The translations under genes and the position numbers were made by a program. The notes beneath the pieces are model-generated. The model worked only from the letters and a program-made list of their open reading frames with translations, did not search any database and was not told the DNA's origin. This document shows positions 12,447-23,654 of a stretch of 64,000 nt of DNA, in pieces; the first letter of the stretch is position 1, and every line of letters starts with the position of its first letter. The stretch is from Carya illinoinensis (Eukaryota; Streptophyta; Magnoliopsida; Fagales; Juglandaceae). Location: positions 32,204,501-32,268,500 of the forward strand of contig NC_056755.1 in the NCBI RefSeq assembly GCF_018687715.1, read 5' to 3'.

Positions 12447-12529
12447 GAGAAAAGCTTCGGGCCAGTCGACTATGAAACGCATTTTTACAGCACGTGCCAT
12501 GTAGGCACTTCATGAAAATCACAAATAGA
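12447..12529 (+). repeat. MULE left terminal inverted repeat
   Basis: This is complementary to 20531-20625. It contains the palindromic CACGTG-rich part seen in both ends (GCACGTGCCATGTAG). Confidence 0.85.
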
Positions 12530-12922
12530 TCACCCGCATACACCCAAACCCTTTTGTTGATTTTGAATTGACCGAATGTATCCCTCCATCTCCTCTGTTA
12601 TTCAGTACATTCCTAGCCACCCCATTTCTCTCCCAACGATCCCACACTACAAAACTAGTTTCATGCCGATAATCAATACAGTTCTTACTCCCACGACCAC
12701 CACGACAACGACGTCAGTGGCGGCGGCATTCATAGGTATTTCCTCTGCATTTTATTCTCTAGATTTAGGGTTTTATTCTTTCATATTTTTTGATTTTATT
12801 CTCTGCATTTTATTCTCTAGGTTTAGAGTTTTATTTTCTGCATTTTCATTTTCTTCATTCACTCATGGCATTCACGCTAGAAGTCGAAGACTGAAATGTT
12901 GTGCGGATGAAATTGGGACAAT

Positions 12923-12964
<42 letters not shown>

Positions 12965-13480
12965 GTCGACAATCATTTATCCACTAAATGTGTTTGTTAT
13001 TTTATTATGCTATAAATATATGTTTTTGTGTAAAAGTACTATCTAAAACATTTCATACAGTTAGAAAATGAAAAAATCAATGATCTTTTGTTTTCAGTAA
13101 TTTTTTTTTTTAATTTTTGAAAAAAGAATTGGTTTTTTATTTTGGACCTTTGTGTTAAATCATCCAGAACAAATAGGTTAATCCTCTTTAATTACGTGGT
13201 TTTCCTAGTATTAATGTTTACATGTGACTTAAAAATAAAATTTCCTTAAATCCCGCAAAACCTTACATCCTTGTGAGTATGACTGGTACATCAATCTACT
13301 AAAGAACTTTATACTTATTTCCAAAAACTCCCAATAGAAATACATCTGAGGTCTAAATGGGTGGTCCCTAGGTGACAAAAATAAAAGTAACTTTATGTGC
13401 ATGCCAAGGGTCCCCCAGCTGTTACTACCACTACACCAACTCATAATCCACATCAATTAATTAAAACTTACAGGAATATA
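12530..13480. other. MULE interior, no gene; GA microsatellite
   Basis: The AT-rich sequence holds a GA run at about 12924-12961. The 156-codon open frame at 12576-13046 runs through that microsatellite and contains a threonine run. It has no homology I recognise and is not called as a gene. Confidence 0.5.
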
Positions 13481-13490
13481 TATATATATA

Positions 13491-13519
13491 CTAGTAAAGT
13501 AGCACGTGCGATGCACGTG
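13491..13519 (-). mobile_element. Helitron 3' terminus (minus strand)
   Basis: On the minus strand a 7-bp stem with a 3-base loop (CACGTGC-ATC-GCACGTG, 13519-13503) is followed 8 bases later by CTAG at 13494-13491 and then host T. Helitrons end in CTRR with a hairpin just upstream and insert between A and T. The 5' TC end, expected at a higher coordinate inside the MULE, was not found. Confidence 0.55.
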
Positions 13520-13722
13520 TGCCCAGTCGATATTTTCCTTAAGTGTAACAATTTAAAAATTTTTTAATTTAGCTATAAATAGACAGAATTTCATCTATAT
13601 TTTAACAACTTTTTTCCTCTTCATAATAAACATTATATACATTGTTTGCAAAATATTCATTGCTATAATACAACACTCTAATAAACATAACTACAACTAT
13701 ACACGAGTACCCTGTCTTTTTT

Positions 13723-14046
13723 AGACAATGTGTCATCAAAATTGTTAAAATATCAGTGATTGGACCCCTGTCGATATAAACTTTCTAAATATTTAAATAT
13801 AATTAAAATATCTTTTAACTTTAAGTTCTTTATCTAATGATATTATTTAATCGTTACAATTTTTAAAACTTTTAAAATAAAACATAAAAAAATGGAATTT
13901 ATTGCATAATTTATAATTTTTAACATAACAGTATTGAGAGTGATGAATAAAAGAAGCCGGACATGATTAAAGCCACTTTTCAGACAATGTGTCATCAAAA
14001 TTGTTAAAATATCAGTGATTGGACCCCTGTCGATATAAACTTTCTA
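13723..14046 (+). repeat. 65-bp direct repeat pair
   Basis: 13723-13787 recurs at 13982-14046 with no difference I can see. Each begins AGACAATGTGTCATC and ends ATATAAACTTTCTA. The perfect match implies a recent duplication or conversion inside the MULE. Confidence 0.75.
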
Positions 14047-14340
14047 TCCACCTTAGTATATTAAATTCAATATTTTTGTCTGTAAGACAAGCAATTAAAG
14101 GGCTCGACCACCAACACACCATGTGATTTACGCACATTATTGGCCCCATTCACCACCTAAAAGCTAGCCCACCAAGCCCACAAAGATAAGACCCCTCTAC
14201 TTGGCGATATCTCATTGACTATTGATTTTATTAAATTATTTTTTCTTCATTCGTCGATTTTCACAAAAGACAATGTAATTCACATGCTTGGGCCCGCATT
14301 CCTTTATTTTAAAAAAATGTATTTAAAACATGGATTTATA

Positions 14341-14966
14341 TTTGAAAGTGCCATGTATACTATTTGTTCAATTATCCAACTACGTCACCTGTGATTTTTT
14401 TCTTAAATATATCTTATTTTATAGTTTTATAAAATGTCCAAGATCGGACACTTTTTTTTAAAAATAAAATTAATTAATTAAAAAGTAATATAAGAAAGAA
14501 AAAAAATATATAATTTAATCAATAGAAGATACTATTTACTTAAAATACAAATATATATTTTATGATTGAGGATGAAATGTCAATGTTAGGTTGATGGGGT
14601 CAATTCTATGATGCCATACATCCCTGTCACGTTACTAAAGCAAATTCCATGTTTTAAATTTGAAAGTGCCACATATACTGTTTGTTCAATTATCCAACTA
14701 CGTCACTTGCGATTTTTTTCTTAAGTATATCTTATTTTATAGTTTTATAAAATGTCCAAGATCGGACACTTTTTTTAAAAAAATAAAATTAATTAATTAA
14801 AAAGTAATATAAGAAAGAAAAAATATATATAATTTAATCAATAGAAGATACTGTTTACTTAAAATACAAATATATATTTTATGATTGAGGATGAAACGTC
14901 AATGTTAGGTTGATGGGGTCAATTCTATGATGCCATACATCCCTGTCACGTTACTAAAGCAAATTC
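14341..14966 (+). repeat. Tandem duplication with 318-bp period
   Basis: 14341-14648 and 14659-14966 align almost throughout. Both start TTTGAAAGTGCCA and end near CGTTACTAAAGCAAATTC, with a handful of substitutions and small poly-A indels. The sequence is AT-rich and non-coding. Confidence 0.85.
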
Positions 14967-15075
14967 ATCGATCCCTGCACCACTGTCAGTTGAAATCAAG
15001 GACCTGCATGTCAACTTGCATGCGTGGGCCTACAAAATAAAATAAAAAAATTGAAATAAATTCTTATCACTAAAC

Positions 15076-15614
15076 ATGTGCTTATCTCATCGGGCAGGAT
15101 GTGTTATAGCACCAAGCACCAAAGCCACCTCCGTGGATAAGGACAAAACAGTTAGTGAAGAGTGGGGTCATCTCTATGACTTTCCTCTCACTTTTATTTT
15201 ATTTTATGTTTTTTTTTTCTTTAGTTCCCAGTCGTCCTCACGAAGCCGCTGGATTTGTTGGTCTTTCACGCTGGAAACAACATGGATGAGATGGAGGGTA
15301 TCAGCGAGCCGTCGTGACCCACTCGTACGATACATAGAGAGGGGATGCTTTGCCTGGGCTCAGAAGACAGAAATGGAGATTCCCTTCCAGTCAGCAACGA
15401 TTTGGTGCATCGTGGTTACGTCGTGCGAGTACATGGTCTCATAGAGGGCGAGAACCACCCTTTGATTACTGAAATCGGTTTCCTCCAGTTCGTCGAGTCC
15501 CTGCCAAGCATCATAAAAGATTATTCAGGAAATTTAGGAGATAATAAAGAAATTAAAATCACAGAGAGTGGAGGAATCGATTTTGGTGGAGCTGCTTCTC
15601 AGTTCTCTCGTTAG
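15076..15614 (+). other. Possible host-gene fragment captured by the MULE
   Basis: This stretch is richer in GC than its neighbours. Two overlapping frames look protein-like in part: 15345-15614 reads IEGENHPLITEIGFLQFVES and then a glycine/serine tail to a TAG. A polypyrimidine tract ending in CAG at about 15228-15231 could be an intron end. The frames do not join without a stop near 15317. I do not recognise the family. Other explanations are an untranslated remnant or chance. Confidence 0.3.
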
Positions 15615-15833
15615 AAACCATAGAGAGAAATTAAAATCAGAGTACATGGTCTCATAGAGGGCGAGAACCACCCTTTGATTACTGAAATCGGTTTCCTCCA
15701 GTTCGTCGAGTCCCTGCCAAGCATCAGAAAAGATTATGCAGGAAATTTAGGAGATAATAAAGAAATTAAAATCACAGAGAGTGGAGGAATCGATTTTGGT
15801 GGAGCTGCTTCTCAGTTCTCTCGTTAGAAACCA
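15427..15833 (+). repeat. Tandem duplication with 213-bp period
   Basis: 15427-15620 recurs at 15640-15833 with only a few changes, joined by a short AGAGAGAAATTAAAATC linker that echoes sequence inside the unit. It duplicates most of the possible captured fragment. Confidence 0.85.
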
Positions 15834-15849
15834 TCGATTTTGGCACTTC

Positions 15850-18180
15850 ATTGCCTGTTGTTTGCAGAGGGAGTGGATCTTGAGGCTTTGGCAGAGAGCT
15901 GGGTTCGTGAGCTTCAGAGAGAGAGAGAGAGAGAGGTTCAGCAAGAAAAAAGTAGAAAGAAAAAAGTAAGCAAAAAGACATGGAGTTGAAATTACCACGA
16001 TCTTCAAGCCAATCGGAGTGATATTTTCCTTCTTCTGCAAACAAAAATCACAGATCATCAAATTCATAAACAAAATAATAAATAAATTCAAAAACGGAGA
16101 GAGAGAGAATAGAGGATGGGTCTGAGTTTAGAGAGAGAACTTGGGAGGAATACGAAGACGAGAATGAAAGATTTGTGTGGTCTGAAATTCTTTTAAATGA
16201 CACAATCTCACTAAAGACCAAAACAGAAATAAAAGCAAACTGTCCGTAATTTTGAAATAAAGTTAAGGGCAAAATTGGAAATAAAAATGTTAGACGAAAG
16301 TTCTGTAGCTCAAGCTATTGGCACTTATTAATATTAAGATATATATATTATTTATATCATCTCTTGCTCGGTTTTATTTCATACTTTGAACACTAGGGTA
16401 ATTTATCAAGTGTCTTTATAGATTTATTTCAGTTTGATGAACTTGAACATTTCTGTCTTATCTATTAATTTCACTGTTCTCTAAGCAAGAAAATCTACTC
16501 ATCAGGTCTCAAGATATCAGGTTGAGTGAATTATGAGTACATCAAGAGATCATGTTGAGATTTGGACAGTTCTAATTCTAGCATTGATGAAGTTGAGATA
16601 ATTGAAGAGGATGGTGAGGTTGATGTTGACGGGAACACGACTCATTCAAAAATGAGTAACACAAAGACTATCCCAAGTGCAGGAGGATATCGCGTAATAA
16701 TTAGGAATAAATTCGTAGATCGTCTCCTCATAAAAAGTTACTTAAAATCAAACTCGTTTAAAATGGTGAAAATATTCACAAAGAGAAAATAAAAATAATG
16801 ATATGTGCAATAGATTGAAGAGTGCAACAAAAATGAAAAAGGGCACTAGTCATGGACTAGATTCATATTTTTAGATTTTTGAGTGTCGAATTGAAATTTA
16901 AGACTAACAAATTGAAATTAACAATCAAAGAATCAACTAAACTAAACAATCTTAATTAATCTAAAAATTAAACAATAAAACTGAAATTATTTAAGTCCTA
17001 ATTAAAATTTAATCAATCTAATATGCAATGGAACTAATAGATTAATAAAATTAAGCTAAGAATTAAACTAGATTAAAAAATAATTGATAAAATACGAACT
17101 GAAAATTGAAAAACCCCAAAATCAAGATTCTAGAGTTCATCATTGTATTCAAATCACAAATTTTTAAAATTAATCCATAGCAATTGTAATCACTATTAAA
17201 TGAAACTTAAAGAAGTGAGAAAAATAAATAACATGAAATAAATAAACAGCAAATAAATTATCCAAACTTCTAAGCCAAAAATTTTAAAAATATTTCATAA
17301 ACTTAAAACTGAAATAAAATAAAAAGTAGGGAGTGAAAAAGATCAAGCCAATCGAATGAAGATGAAGATTGAAATTAGTGGAGGACGCTGGACTGTAGCA
17401 ACAATTGGACCCCTCAAGGAGCTATTCAACGTGTTGCGACGTGAATGAATACTAGAGAGGAAAGATCAGGCTTGAAATATGCTCCCTTGAAGAAATTAAG
17501 TGTGCGGCCTGCTATCTCTCTAGAGTAGAAAAAATAAGTGTGCGGCGTTCTATTTTACTAAACCAAAAAATAAAAAAAATCTATCCCGCGGTGCTCAATG
17601 AAAAGAAATATATATGCAGGTCAAAAGTCCATCCAGCATTCAATTCATATTCCGTGCGGCGTGCTTGTACCCCCATTACATAAAGTTGTTGCCGTGCGTG
17701 AATCAAATGCCCAAGGAATTAAATTGTATACAGCTTCTCAGGTTAAGGTCAAAATAATATGTTTTGCCTTTTTACCCATGCAACTTGACTTTTCAAAGTG
17801 GAAATATGTCTTCAAAGTTTCAAGTCAAAAGTTGTCGTGTAAGAATTGAAGTCCCATAGAAAAAGTTCATCAAAACCACTACTAATTGATATGCGGCACT
17901 CAATGAATCTCTTTCCAACTCCATGAAGACCAAGTCAAAGTCTCATTTTCATTTATTAGCCTATATAAAAAAATTAGAAATTAAATAAAAATAAAAAATA
18001 GAATATCAAAAATATGTTATGCATGTAAAGAAATATTGTCCAATTTAAATCACAAGTTATAAAATTAAGCATAAATTCATACTATTAATCAATTTAAATC
18101 ACAACTTGGATTTATGCATCTTAATCATTTTTTCATCTAAAACCAATAATAATGAAATGAAAGAATTAAAATATATTGGT
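15850..18180. other. MULE interior, AT-rich, no confident gene
   Basis: There is a GA run at 15916-15937 and 16097-16111. The frame at 16562-16792 has an acidic start (DEVEIIEEDGEVDVDG) and could be part of the transposase leader, since FAR1-type proteins often have acidic N-termini. It ends in low-complexity lysines. The rest has no feature I can support. Confidence 0.4.
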
Positions 18181-18245
18181 TCTAAATGTATAAAAAATAT
18201 GAAATATTTCAGCTCAATCAGAACATACCCGAGGAAGGCCATACA

Positions 18246-20248
18246 ATGTTATCTTCATATGTGGAGCTGTATGTGGAGCTAGAGTTTGATGACGTAGAAG
18301 ATGCACTTAGTTGCTATAAAGCCTTCTCCAAACGAACTGGTTTTAGCATTCGAATAAATCATACTCGGTTGTCAAGCATAGACAAATCATTAATTGGTGT
18401 AGATTATGTTTGTTCGAGAGAAGGGTTCCGTCGGTATAATCTTAAACTTAAAGAGAGAGCAAGACCCGAAGCTTTGGAAACAAAGTGTGGGTGTAAGACG
18501 GTGATGGCAATAAAGAAGAATAGAAGCAAATGGGTTATGTCCAAGTTTGTAATCTAACATAATCATGAGTTGTTGACACCTCGGAATACAAGTTTGATTC
18601 GTGGGCATAGACGGGTGACTCCGGCTCAAAAAAATTTAATAGACACCCTAAATGAGTTGAGGATACCAACACAGAAAATAATGTCTGTTTTGAGTAAGAA
18701 ACACGGTGGTGATTATAATATTGGTTGCATTCTTAAGGACATTCAGAATTATTTGGATAATGGAAGGAAGCAACTTCTTGAAGAGGGAGGCGCACAAAAG
18801 TTATATAAGTACTTTTTGAAAAATGAACGTAATAATTTAAACTCTGTATACTCGATCCAAGTTGATGGATATGGGTCGATGGGAAATTGCTTCTAGCCAG
18901 ATGGTAGATCATGAGCTGCATATCAGTATTTTGGACATGTTGGTACATTTGACGCTGCGTACCTAAAAAATTAGCGCAAGATGCCCTTTCTCTCCTTCAT
19001 TGGAGTTAACCATCATCATCAATATGTAATGTTTGGATGTGCATTATTGATAAATGAGACAGCCGAGTCTTATACATGGTTTTTGAAAACTTGGTTAGAA
19101 GCAATGCTTGGTTGTACTCCCTCTACAATAATAACTAATGATGACAAGTCAATGACTAAGGCCATCATAGAGTTATTGCCCAATACAACTCACAAATTGT
19201 ACTTATGGCATCTCCTACAAAAAGTACCTAAACATCTAGCTCATATTTATAAAAAATATCCACAATTTAAATATGATTTTAACCATTATATTCATGATAC
19301 AATAAATATTAAGGAGTTTGAGTTAGAGTGGATTGAAATGTTATTGAAGTACAAGTTGGAAGAAAACAGTTGGTTACAAATTATTTATGTGAAGAGAAAA
19401 AAGTGGATGCCTGCTTACTTGAGATTTATATTTTGTGCTGGAATATCCACAACTCAACGAAATGAGAGTATGAACAAGTTTTGTAAAGACTATGTTCATT
19501 CAAGTATGATAATAAGTGAATTCATCCATCAATATGAAAAAGCTTTGAATGCCCGTTATCTAAGTGAGAAACTGAAAGATGTGAAGACAAAAACATCGGG
19601 ACCAATTATGAAAATTTGTCTAAGTATTGAAGAGGCCGTGACTAACCTCTATACAAGAAAATCTTTTTTTATCTTTCAAGAAGAGTTATTTAGTAGCCAA
19701 CGGTTCAAGTCACACAAAATACGTGAGGAAGATGGAAGGAAAATTTATTTGGTGGCCATTCTTGGAAGAGAGAAGCCGGCATATGAAGTAACACTGGAGA
19801 ATGATAGAAATGTTGTGTTTTGCACATATCTTAAGTTTGAATTTATTGAATTTCTATGCTGGCACATCCTACACGTTTTGACAGAAAAAATTATTTGGAT
19901 TGTGTATTGCAATCATATGTGTTAGAGAGGTGGATTGTCAATACAAAGAGGCACATGATACAAGGGATATGTGTCGATGAGGGTCCATTGAAGATAATCC
20001 CAACTGCCTTTGATAAGAAATATCATTTGATTAGACAATTTTATATAGTTGCTGAGACGAGGTCATTATCTATTAAGAAATATGAACATGTTTCATGGGA
20101 AGTAGAGACTATTCATCAAGAGCTTCTCTTGATGAGTGATGATGATAGTGGTGGTGGTAACATGGAGGGATATGAGGTCCAGCGACAAATAGTCTCAAAC
20201 TTTTTATTACAAGATCTCCCAATCATTGTTTTTAAAGAATCCAAATGA
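18246..20248 (+). pseudogene. FAR1/MURA-type MULE transposase, inactivated
   Basis: One frame from about 18246 reads a FAR1-type N-terminal zinc DNA-binding domain (YKAFSKRTGFSIRI, VCSREGF, KCGCKTVMAI, then HNHEL). The MULE transposase core follows. It has the first Asp in TFDAAYL (18948), the MPFLSFIGVNHHHQ block, the second Asp in ITNDDKSM (about 19130), LYLWHLL, and NESMNKF with the Glu (about 19460). A SWIM-like zinc region follows (FCTY...FLCWHILHV), with one expected Cys missing. Four in-frame stops break it: TAA 18555, TAG 18894, TGA 18912 and TAG 18972. A frameshift near 19850-19920 moves the C-terminal part to another frame. Active enzymes cut and paste MULEs; host FAR1/FHY3 proteins derive from them. 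Here the gene lies within its own element's termini and is dead, so it is a transposon relic rather than a domesticated gene. Confidence 0.88.
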
Positions 20249-20530
20249 AAATGTGCCAACAAATAAGTGATGATGCAGCATTTGTAAACAAGAAGGGTAT
20301 GTTAGAATGAAATGTCCATCATAGAGGTAATTGCAATGATTTCATTATGTTTTTAATTATATCGTATGTTCCTTGTGTGAAACTTTTAACTTGATAATTT
20401 TTTATTTATTTATTTATAGTGGTATAGTCGAATCAAGTTCAACTACATTACCTCCACACCCGACCACTACATTATGGAGGGAAACATTCGGTCGATTGGG
20501 AGTCAACAGAGAGGTTTAGGTATATGCAAG

Positions 20531-20625
20531 TCTATTTGTGATTTTCATGAAGTGTCTACATGGCACGTGATTATTGGCCTACTGTAAAAATGTGTTTCAT
20601 AGCCGACCAGCCCGAAGCTTTTCTC
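20531..20625 (-). repeat. MULE right terminal inverted repeat
   Basis: This is the complement of 12447-12529, plus 12 extra bases (ATTATTGGCCTA) after GGCACGTG. Confidence 0.85.
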
Positions 20626-21781
20626 TTTTGGATAATGTTTAGATGTTGGTCATATTAAGAACGATGTTCATGGTTTGAGGTAAAGAATGATGCTACTAAC
20701 TTTATTAAGAATGATCTCTATAGCCAATCAGTTGATGACATATCAGGAAATGATGATATACTAATTGGTAGTTAAAAAAAATCGTGCTTAACAATATTTC
20801 TTCTGAAGACTACTAATTGGTAGGAGAAAATCGTTTGTTTTCTCAAGAGTTTCTACGGGGAGTGTGTTTCACATATAAACCAAACTTACAAAAAAATAGT
20901 TTTATAATATAACATATTACATCAAATTATATCACTTTATAAAATATTATTTTAGATCAGCAATGTAGTCTTAAAGATATATTATGCAAAAAAATTTAAG
21001 AATTGACATGTTTTGATATGATGCATTAGATTTATATTATAATAAAAGTAACTTTACAACTTGACTGCTACATCAAAGCATGTCAGATTTTTAATTTATT
21101 TTGTGAGATTTGTTTACTAAAACATTTCTCAATTTCTTATAGTTCTTTTGTAGATATTATTATGATATCTTGTAGGTTAAAAATATTGTTTAAATGAATC
21201 TATGATCACAGATGTAAATGATGAATGATAATATAAATGGACAAATGAGTAAAATATAAGTTAACAATATTCAAGAATAATCGCATGCATTTTATAAAAA
21301 AGTGGATCCCACGATGAAAAGTATGAAAAACTCACCTTTTTTGTGGGGTTGACTTTTGTTTTTATAAAAGATAGCTTACGCGAGACTTTTATATTTGATA
21401 CTTGTCCCTAATATTATATATTGATTAATAATTAGAACTTATTCCTATAGAGGGATTGTTTAATAAACAAACCAAATTTTTGTTAAACAAAAATCTAAGC
21501 TCGTTTATTAATCTTGTCAAACTCATATAAACTTAGATTAATTCGTAAACTTGTAGACTTGTCTATTATATTATTTTTCACTTTTGAAAAAGATATGAGA
21601 AGATCATGTTCTTCATGCAATGAGAGGAGTTTAAATCCTTATCAATGCAACTCTTGACATAAGTATGCATGAAATTACATACGAACTATATAAAGATATT
21701 TATACGGTTAAAACAAATCTACTTATGACTAAAGTCATAATCTAACGTATGATTTATTAGAAGTATGATATTTTTAATATA

Positions 21782-22734
21782 TCTTCTATATATAAAAAGT
21801 GTGTATGAAACGGAAAATCTTGTTTTTCCGTTAAAGTTAACACCGTTTGTTTTAACGGTTTGGCACATAAAATGAAGACATAAATATTGAGAGAAATAAC
21901 ATTCAATGTTGTTATATGATTTATTAATCTCAATAATTATAATACTTAATAGTTTATATAATAATAAGTAATTAAAGATTAGTTATTATATTTTTCTCTT
22001 TCTCCTTAACATATACACGTGTATTAGGTGCATAAGACGTGAATTCCTAAGTATAATATATATATATATATTATACGTTTCATTAACTCAGATTATTGAG
22101 TATTCCAAATTTAAAAATCTCATATAATATATAATACAAGTGTGTTTAATCAAGTGTTTTATTTTTCTCCATGGTAGTAGGACGTAGCTTCCGCTAAGTC
22201 ATATTCCATACGTAGGCTTGCTATGATAGGCACGTGACAAAGACCGTGATCCTTGAGCTAATCAAGAAAGAGTAAATTCGGCCAACAATTTCAAAATATA
22301 TTTTATGATTTATATATATGTTATATATAGAAAATATTATACCACAAATTTTATAAAAAGATTATGTTTTAACTTTGTGTTGTCCCTGATCGACTCAACC
22401 AACAGCAAAATAAGAATTTTAATATTGTCTCTATTGATTGTCTACAGGATGACATAAATTGTTGAATTATAATACAAACATCAAACGACACATATTTTGA
22501 ACTACCGTTTGTGTTAGACTTTTATTAAATTTTTTACATACATCTTTGCTAAAATTATAGATGTTATAAACATGTATTGGATTATATGATATTTTGAACT
22601 AATTTTTTTATTTTCTCCAATATGTCTTAAATTATTAAGTGACATCAATAATTTTTATAAAATATATATTATTTTTTACAAATAATCATTTCATAAAATT
22701 AGACAAACGTGCTTTGCACGTTACTCCCACCTAG
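21782..22734 (+). mobile_element. Non-autonomous Helitron (953 bp)
   Basis: It starts TCTTCTATATATAAAAAGTG after host A. It ends with a perfect hairpin (AACGTGC-TTT-GCACGTT, 22706-22722), eight bases, then CTAG at 22731-22734 before host T. These are the standard Helitron ends: 5' TC, hairpin, 3' CTRR, A/T target, no target-site duplication. In copy B the matching sequence near 33990-34015 runs through a plain AT tract without it, giving an empty site. It carries no Rep/helicase coding, so it would need another element's enzyme. Confidence 0.82.
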
Positions 22735-23654
22735 TATATATATATATATGAAAAAAAAACCTATTTATCATCATTTAATTATTATCATTCTCTCAACATC
22801 TTTAGCTTATTACAAAAAATGATAAGGAAAAAAAAAACAAAATAAAATGACATTATAACATTCATAATTAAATACGTAATTAAAAAAAAAAAGAGCAAAT
22901 GTACTATAATGTATACACTAATAAAACTAATTTGAATTAAATATGAATAAATTAATCAAATAGTTTGTGAATCATTTTGAACTTCTTAAAAAAATAATCT
23001 AATAAAAAATTGATGACGAACACAAATTTAACTGGTTTTATATAAAAAGAATAAAAGAATAAAACTTGAACTTTGAAATAGCTTCGACATAATTTTTACT
23101 CCATTATTTTCACAACTCATCTACGTGAACCCTTTATATAATAGTAGATTAAGAAAAATATATTTTTTTTTATAAAAAATTAAATATACTACATTTTTGT
23201 AACACTTTTAATAAAAAAATAATATTACTCATTATTCTAATTCTCGTCATTTTCTCATCATCCTATGATGTGTCATTAGATGATTTATGACTATTTACTA
23301 TTTATTATGTATTTATTATGTCGAGGTGATATTTATCCATCTGCGTGCTTTTAAATTTCTTTCTAGAAAATTAGAAAGGATACAAAATGATGAAAAATGC
23401 TACATTCATAAATAATTATTTATTACATGTATTATAGTATAATACGCGCGGATAGTGTTATTCTCATCCTATTATAGAATATCATATCATTTGAGCAATG
23501 TTAGAGACAAACTCTAAAATGAACAAGTTTTATGCAAATCTTTAGTAAAAAAGGATAAACTTCACTAAAAACAAAATATTCATTTTTTCATGATAGAATT
23601 CATTTTTGTACGAAATTTTTACAATTTGGACTTACACATATCATTATTACAGTT

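Larger units (their letters stand above)
12447..20625 (+). mobile_element. Mutator-like element (MULE) with FAR1-type transposase
   Basis: Inverted termini are at 12447-12529 and 20531-20625. Both start GAGAAAAGCTTCGGG when read inward, and they agree over about 80 bases apart from a 12-base insertion in the right copy. The flanks are TTTTGGACA (12438-12446) and TTTTGGATA (20626-20634), a 9-bp target-site duplication with one change, as expected for Mutator-type elements. The uninterrupted sequence is present in copy B at about 24464-24475 (TTTTGGATA within AGAATTTTGGATAATG), which fixes the insertion point. Inside: AT-rich non-coding DNA, tandem duplications, a Helitron-like end, a possible captured fragment near 15.1-15.8 kb, and a dead transposase at 18.2-20.2 kb. 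Confidence 0.88.
12311..23654 (+). repeat. Copy A of an old direct duplication (interrupted)
   Basis: The pieces at 12311-12446, 20626-21781 and 22735-23654 together match copy B (24338-34450) in order and orientation. By eye, identity is about 85-90% in the well-aligned parts, for example 21181-21340 against 33109-33268. Copy A is opened by a MULE (12447-20625) and a Helitron (21782-22734), both absent from copy B. Copy A has about 320 extra bases near 23.14-23.46 kb. The unit has no recognisable gene. It may itself be an old transposon, but convincing terminal repeats were not seen. Confidence 0.75.

Noticed and set aside
12576..13046. 156-codon plus-strand frame at the left of the MULE
   Set aside because: It includes a threonine run and a GA microsatellite read as Arg-Glu repeats. 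No homology or gene structure supports it.
18246..20248. Functional FAR1/FHY3 host transcription factor
   Set aside because: Four in-frame stops and a frameshift, and it lies between MULE termini with a target duplication. It is a transposase relic.
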